Source: an uncultured Bacteroidales bacterium (GTDB lineage Bacteria; Bacteroidota; Bacteroidia; Bacteroidales; UBA932). Taken from it: a DNA stretch of 42,881 nucleotides. A program made the position numbers and the translations under genes. Each line of letters begins with the position of its first letter. Position 1 is the first letter of the stretch. The notes beneath the pieces are model-generated. The model saw only the letters and a program-made list of their open reading frames with translations. It searched no databases and was not told where the DNA came from. The DNA lies in assembly GCA_934726455.1 (NCBI GenBank), contig CAKVDS010000014.1, positions 1 through 42,881 on the forward strand, read 5' to 3'. This document shows positions 40,232-42,881 of the stretch, piece after piece.

Positions 40232-41638
40232 ATGTTTGAAAAAGAAGTCTATGTGGCGCGCCGCAAGGCGCTCGTGGAGAGACTCCGCGATGAGAAGGGA
40301 ATCATTCTCTTTCTTGGCAATGTTGATGCTCCCGCACAATATCGGGACAACTGCTACAAATGGCGCCAGGACAGCAACTGGCTTTATTTCTTCGGTATTG
40401 ATGAGCCCCGTTTTGCCGCCACTCTCGATCTCGAGAGCGGAGATGAGATCATCTACGCCGATGATTTCAGCCTCGATGACATCATCTGGATGGGCCCTAT
40501 GCCGTCTGTCAAATCGCTTGCCGAATCGGCCGGAGTCCATAAGACCGCTGCGTATGATGCCCTCCCGGACGCATTGAAAGGCCGGAAAGTGCATTTTCTC
40601 CCGGTATCCAGATATTACAATGCATCGTATCTCTCTTCTTTGCTGGGGCTGAGCCCGTCGGCGGTGTTCTCTGCCGGCAAGAAAGGGTGCGCCGCAGCGT
40701 CGGAGGCACTGGTGAGAGCGGTGGTCTCGCTCCGGCTCGTTAAGGAGGAGAGAGAGATCGCCCTTATCGACCAGGCCTGCAACCTCGGATATGAGATGCA
40801 TACCGTGGCCCGGCGCGGAATCCGTCCGGGGCGCATTGAGCAGGAGATTGTGGGGGAGATGGAGGGCGTCACCCTCGGCAAGGGCTGGGGAACCAGTTTC
40901 GCCACCATCCTCACGCAGCATGGGGAGATTTTCCACTGCCACAGTCATGAATGTATCATAGAACCGGGAAAACTCATGGTGATTGATGCCGGAGCCGAGA
41001 GCAACGTCCACTATGCCTCCGACTTCACGCGTACCTATCCTACCGGCGGACAGTATACTGCAAAGCAGAGGGATATATATAACACGGTACATGAGTGCAA
41101 TGAGCTGGCATTCAGTCTTATCCGTCCGGGCGTGGCGTATCGCGACGTGCATCTGGCCGTGGCCGGACACATGCTTGAGAACCTCAAGTCTCTCGGGCTT
41201 GTCAGAGGTGATGTCTCCGATATGGTTGACGAGGGCATAGCCGGACTTTTCATGCCTCACGGGCTCGGGCACAACATGGGGCTTGATGTCCATGACATGG
41301 AGGATCTCGGTGAGGACCTTGTAGGGTACGATGATGACCAGAGCCGCTCTCCGCAGCTCGGACTCGGCAGTTTGAGGATGGCGCGGCGTCTTGTTCCGGG
41401 CAATGTCATCACTGACGAACCTGGTATATACTTCATCCCGGCACTCATTGCAGAGTGGAAACGGGAGGGGACGGACAAGGGTTTTGTAAACTACAGCAAA
41501 CTGGAAGAATATCTGGACTTCGGCGGCATCAGGCTTGAGGATGATGTCCTTGTGACTGCGGACGGCGCACGCCGTCTCGGCGACAAGAGGCTTCCTATAG
41601 CCGCAGATGAAGTCGAGGCCGCAATGTCAAATAGTTAG
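40232..41638 (+). CDS. pepP: Aminopeptidase P family protein (M24B Xaa-Pro peptidase)
   Basis: I place the start at ATG 40232 (MFEKEVYVARRKALVERL), which matches how homologues begin and fits the promoter; the product has 468 residues. The N-terminal creatinase-like domain contains NWLYFFGIDEPRF. The C-terminal pita-bread domain has the metal ligands DAGAESNVHYASDFTRTYP, LPHGLGHNMGLDVHD, TDEPGIYFIP and GIRLEDDVLV. It removes an N-terminal residue that precedes proline, using two metal ions. No signal peptide. It lies three bases before fabG. Confidence 0.9.
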   Translation: MFEKEVYVARRKALVERLRDEKGIILFLGNVDAPAQYRDNCYKWRQDSNWLYFFGIDEPRFAATLDLESGDEIIYADDFSLDDIIWMGPMPSVKSLAESAGVHKTAAYDALPDALKGRKVHFLPVSRYYNASYLSSLLGLSPSAVFSAGKKGCAAASEALVRAVVSLRLVKEEREIALIDQACNLGYEMHTVARRGIRPGRIEQEIVGEMEGVTLGKGWGTSFATILTQHGEIFHCHSHECIIEPGKLMVIDAGAESNVHYASDFTRTYPTGGQYTAKQRDIYNTVHECNELAFSLIRPGVAYRDVHLAVAGHMLENLKSLGLVRGDVSDMVDEGIAGLFMPHGLGHNMGLDVHDMEDLGEDLVGYDDDQSRSPQLGLGSLRMARRLVPGNVITDEPGIYFIPALIAEWKREGTDKGFVNYSKLEEYLDFGGIRLEDDVLVTADGARRLGDKRLPIAADEVEAAMSNS

Positions 41639-41641
41639 TAT

Positions 41642-42379
41642 ATGGGATTACTCGAAGGAAAAGTCGCCCTCATCACGGGCGCTTCCCGGGGCATAGGCAA
41701 GGCCATTGCCCTGAAGTTCGCATCCGAGGGTGCGGACATCGCTTTCACCGACATCAAAGTCAATGAAGATACTGTCAAGGAACTTTCAGACCTTGGCGTC
41801 AAAGTCAAAGCCTATGCGTCCAATGCCGCTGATTTCGCTGACACTCAAGCGACAGTGGAGAAAATCCATGAGGATTTCGGGCACATCGACATTCTTGTCA
41901 ACAATGCCGGGATCACACGTGACGGACTCATGCTCCGCATGGAAGAGTCCCAGTGGGACGCGGTCATCAATGTCAACCTCAAGTCGGCATTCAACTATAT
42001 ACATGCCGTGACTCCGATAATGTCCCGTCAGAAAGGCGGCAGCATCATCAACATGTCGTCCGTGGTGGGTGTGAGCGGCAATGCCGGGCAGTGCAATTAC
42101 TCCGCTTCCAAGGCCGGTCTCATCGGGCTTGCCAAGTCTATCGCCAAAGAGATGGGGCCTCGCGGTATCCGTGCCAACTGTATAGCCCCGGGCTTCATCA
42201 TTTCTGACATGACTGCCGCTCTCTCGGAGGAAGTCCGCCAAGCATGGGTCAAGAGCATTCCTCTCCGTCGCGGAGGCACCCCGGAGGATGTGGCCAAGGT
42301 GGCTCTCTTCCTTGCGAGTGACCTCTCTTCTTATGTCAGCGGACAGGTCATCAACTGCTGCGGCGCGATGAACTGCTGA
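41642..42379 (+). CDS. fabG: 3-oxoacyl-[ACP] reductase
   Basis: The 245-residue protein is a standard FabG: cofactor loop ITGASRGIGKAIALKF, NNAGITRDGLMLRM, catalytic serine in NMSSVVG, YSASKAGLIGLAKS with Tyr and Lys, and NCIAPGFIISDMT. The N-N-A-G-I-T-R-D segment is particularly typical of FabG rather than other SDRs. The C-terminus GQVINCCGAMNC differs from the usual VDGG end but is of the kind seen in Bacteroidota. It works in each fatty-acid elongation cycle with NADPH. It overlaps the comF start by a single base. Confidence 0.94.
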   Translation: MGLLEGKVALITGASRGIGKAIALKFASEGADIAFTDIKVNEDTVKELSDLGVKVKAYASNAADFADTQATVEKIHEDFGHIDILVNNAGITRDGLMLRMEESQWDAVINVNLKSAFNYIHAVTPIMSRQKGGSIINMSSVVGVSGNAGQCNYSASKAGLIGLAKSIAKEMGPRGIRANCIAPGFIISDMTAALSEEVRQAWVKSIPLRRGGTPEDVAKVALFLASDLSSYVSGQVINCCGAMNC

Positions 42380-42828
42380 TGGATTCCCGCCTTGCCGGAC
42401 TTGACTTGAAAACTTCACTCTTGGCGCTTGCGGACATCGTCCTGCCGAGAGTGTGCGTAGTGTGCGGTCGTCCTCTCCTGCTTCAGGAGAAGCATATCTG
42501 TCTGTGCTGTATGGCGGATATGCCCGAGACCGGTTTTGCTGCGCAAAGCCATAATCCTATGGCGGACAAGTTCAACTCCGCGATTTCAGCCTTGTCCGAT
42601 GCCGTGACGGAAAGTGATGAATATGAGCCGTATGCGTATGCTGCGGCTCTTTTCTATTATTCCTCGGACAACGGATATGCAAATATCACCCGTGCGCTCA
42701 AGTATGAGCGTAATTTCGGGGAGGGGAAGTTTTTCGCGTCCATGCTCGGAAAGAGGCTCTCGGAGTCGGAGTTGTTTGCTGATGTGGACATGGTGGTGCC
42801 CGTGTATAATCGGCAAAACCAATCGTGA
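42379..42828 (+). pseudogene. comF: ComF-family protein, reading frame broken near residue 142
   Basis: The frame begins with an N-terminal double-zinc-finger segment (CVVCGRPL and CLCCMADMPETG), followed by YAAALFYYSSDNGYANITRALKYERNFGEGKFFA, the linker typical of ComF. DMVVPV should lead into the phosphoribosyltransferase active site (P-L-H-x-x-R...RGYNQ). Instead YNRQNQS and a stop follow directly. The last native codons end near 42804, and the sequence changes to A-rich repeats. I read this as an insertion or a rearranged junction that removes the catalytic half. ComF homologues assist DNA uptake or purine-like ribosyl transfer; the product here is likely inactive. Confidence 0.7.
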
Positions 42829-42881
42829 TGAAGTTCAAAACCAAATGCGATGAAAATCAACCACGAAACCGCAAAAACGAA
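42805..42881. mobile_element. Possible left end of an inserted element or sequence junction
   Basis: After the break in comF the DNA becomes A-rich and contains two imperfect 22-bp tandem units (42815-42836 and 42837-42858) that share AAAACCAA and CGATGAA-like parts, followed by a third partial unit. No transposase is visible because the window ends. Such subterminal repeats occur at ends of some insertion sequences, but the nature is unresolved. Confidence 0.35.

Noticed and set aside
1..42881. tRNA, rRNA or CRISPR arrays
   Set aside because: No cloverleaf-like, ribosomal or regularly spaced repeat structure was seen; the only regular repeats are the operator pairs and the short units at the right edge.

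Overview
The window is a gene-dense chromosomal segment from a member of the Bacteroidota, most likely order Bacteroidales. Evidence: promoter cores of the TAnnTTTG type, DPP7/DPP11-type S46 peptidase, the EF-G2 paralog typical of gut Bacteroidales, Mrp without its CxxC, sigma-54 activators with GAFTDA, YfhO-type membrane protein, paired 770-residue FtsX permeases, and uxuA next to an SDR-type uxuB. Base composition looks moderately GC-rich. The genus cannot be fixed by eye. I see no rRNA, tRNA or CRISPR array.

Layout. 1-1.9 kb: an accessory island that looks like the end of a polymorphic (Rhs-type) toxin locus, with a toxin C-terminal fragment, two cysteine-cluster proteins that are candidate immunity proteins, and a relic of an Rhs core motif. 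1.9-7.1 kb: galK and a secreted EEP-family protein on the minus strand, then ychF-uxuA-uxuB on the plus strand (GTPase plus hexuronate catabolism). 7.1-10.0 kb: a 974-residue protein joining an HExxH protease-like domain, a beta-propeller and an outer-membrane barrel. 10.1-13.4 kb: thioredoxin-like lipoprotein, galM, thyA, folA in tight order. 13.4-17.3 kb: mutS and a GH28 pectinase. 17.4-21.1 kb: glycosyltransferase and YfhO-like membrane protein. 21.0-25.9 kb: minus-strand run of an XRE regulator, rnhB, S46 dipeptidyl-peptidase, mrp and ksgA. 26.1-29.2 kb: a 75-residue protein, EF-G2 and a small outer-membrane barrel protein. 29.2-39.2 kb: an export and regulation locus on the minus strand (two FtsX permeases, sigma-54 response regulator, histidine kinase, TolC, HlyD). 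39.4-42.8 kb: inositol-monophosphatase-family protein, M24 aminopeptidase P, fabG, and a comF whose reading frame is broken near the window end.

The strongest unlisted structure is regulatory. The permease operon and the tolC-hlyD pair each carry two 17-bp palindromes of consensus TGTAAAGNNNCTTTACA set 22 bp apart, and exactly 54 bp from each pair lies a GGCAC-N7-GATA element resembling a sigma-54 -24/-12 promoter. Both promoters sit 26-28 bp from the start codon. This fits the sigma-54 activator encoded inside the same locus, so the two-component system probably controls its own operon and the tolC-hlyD pair. The EF-G paralog lacks the catalytic switch II histidine, consistent with the GTPase-deficient EF-G2 described in Bacteroides. 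All five convergent gene junctions have almost no intergenic DNA; one overlaps by 71 bp. No gene-free stretch exceeds 300 bp.
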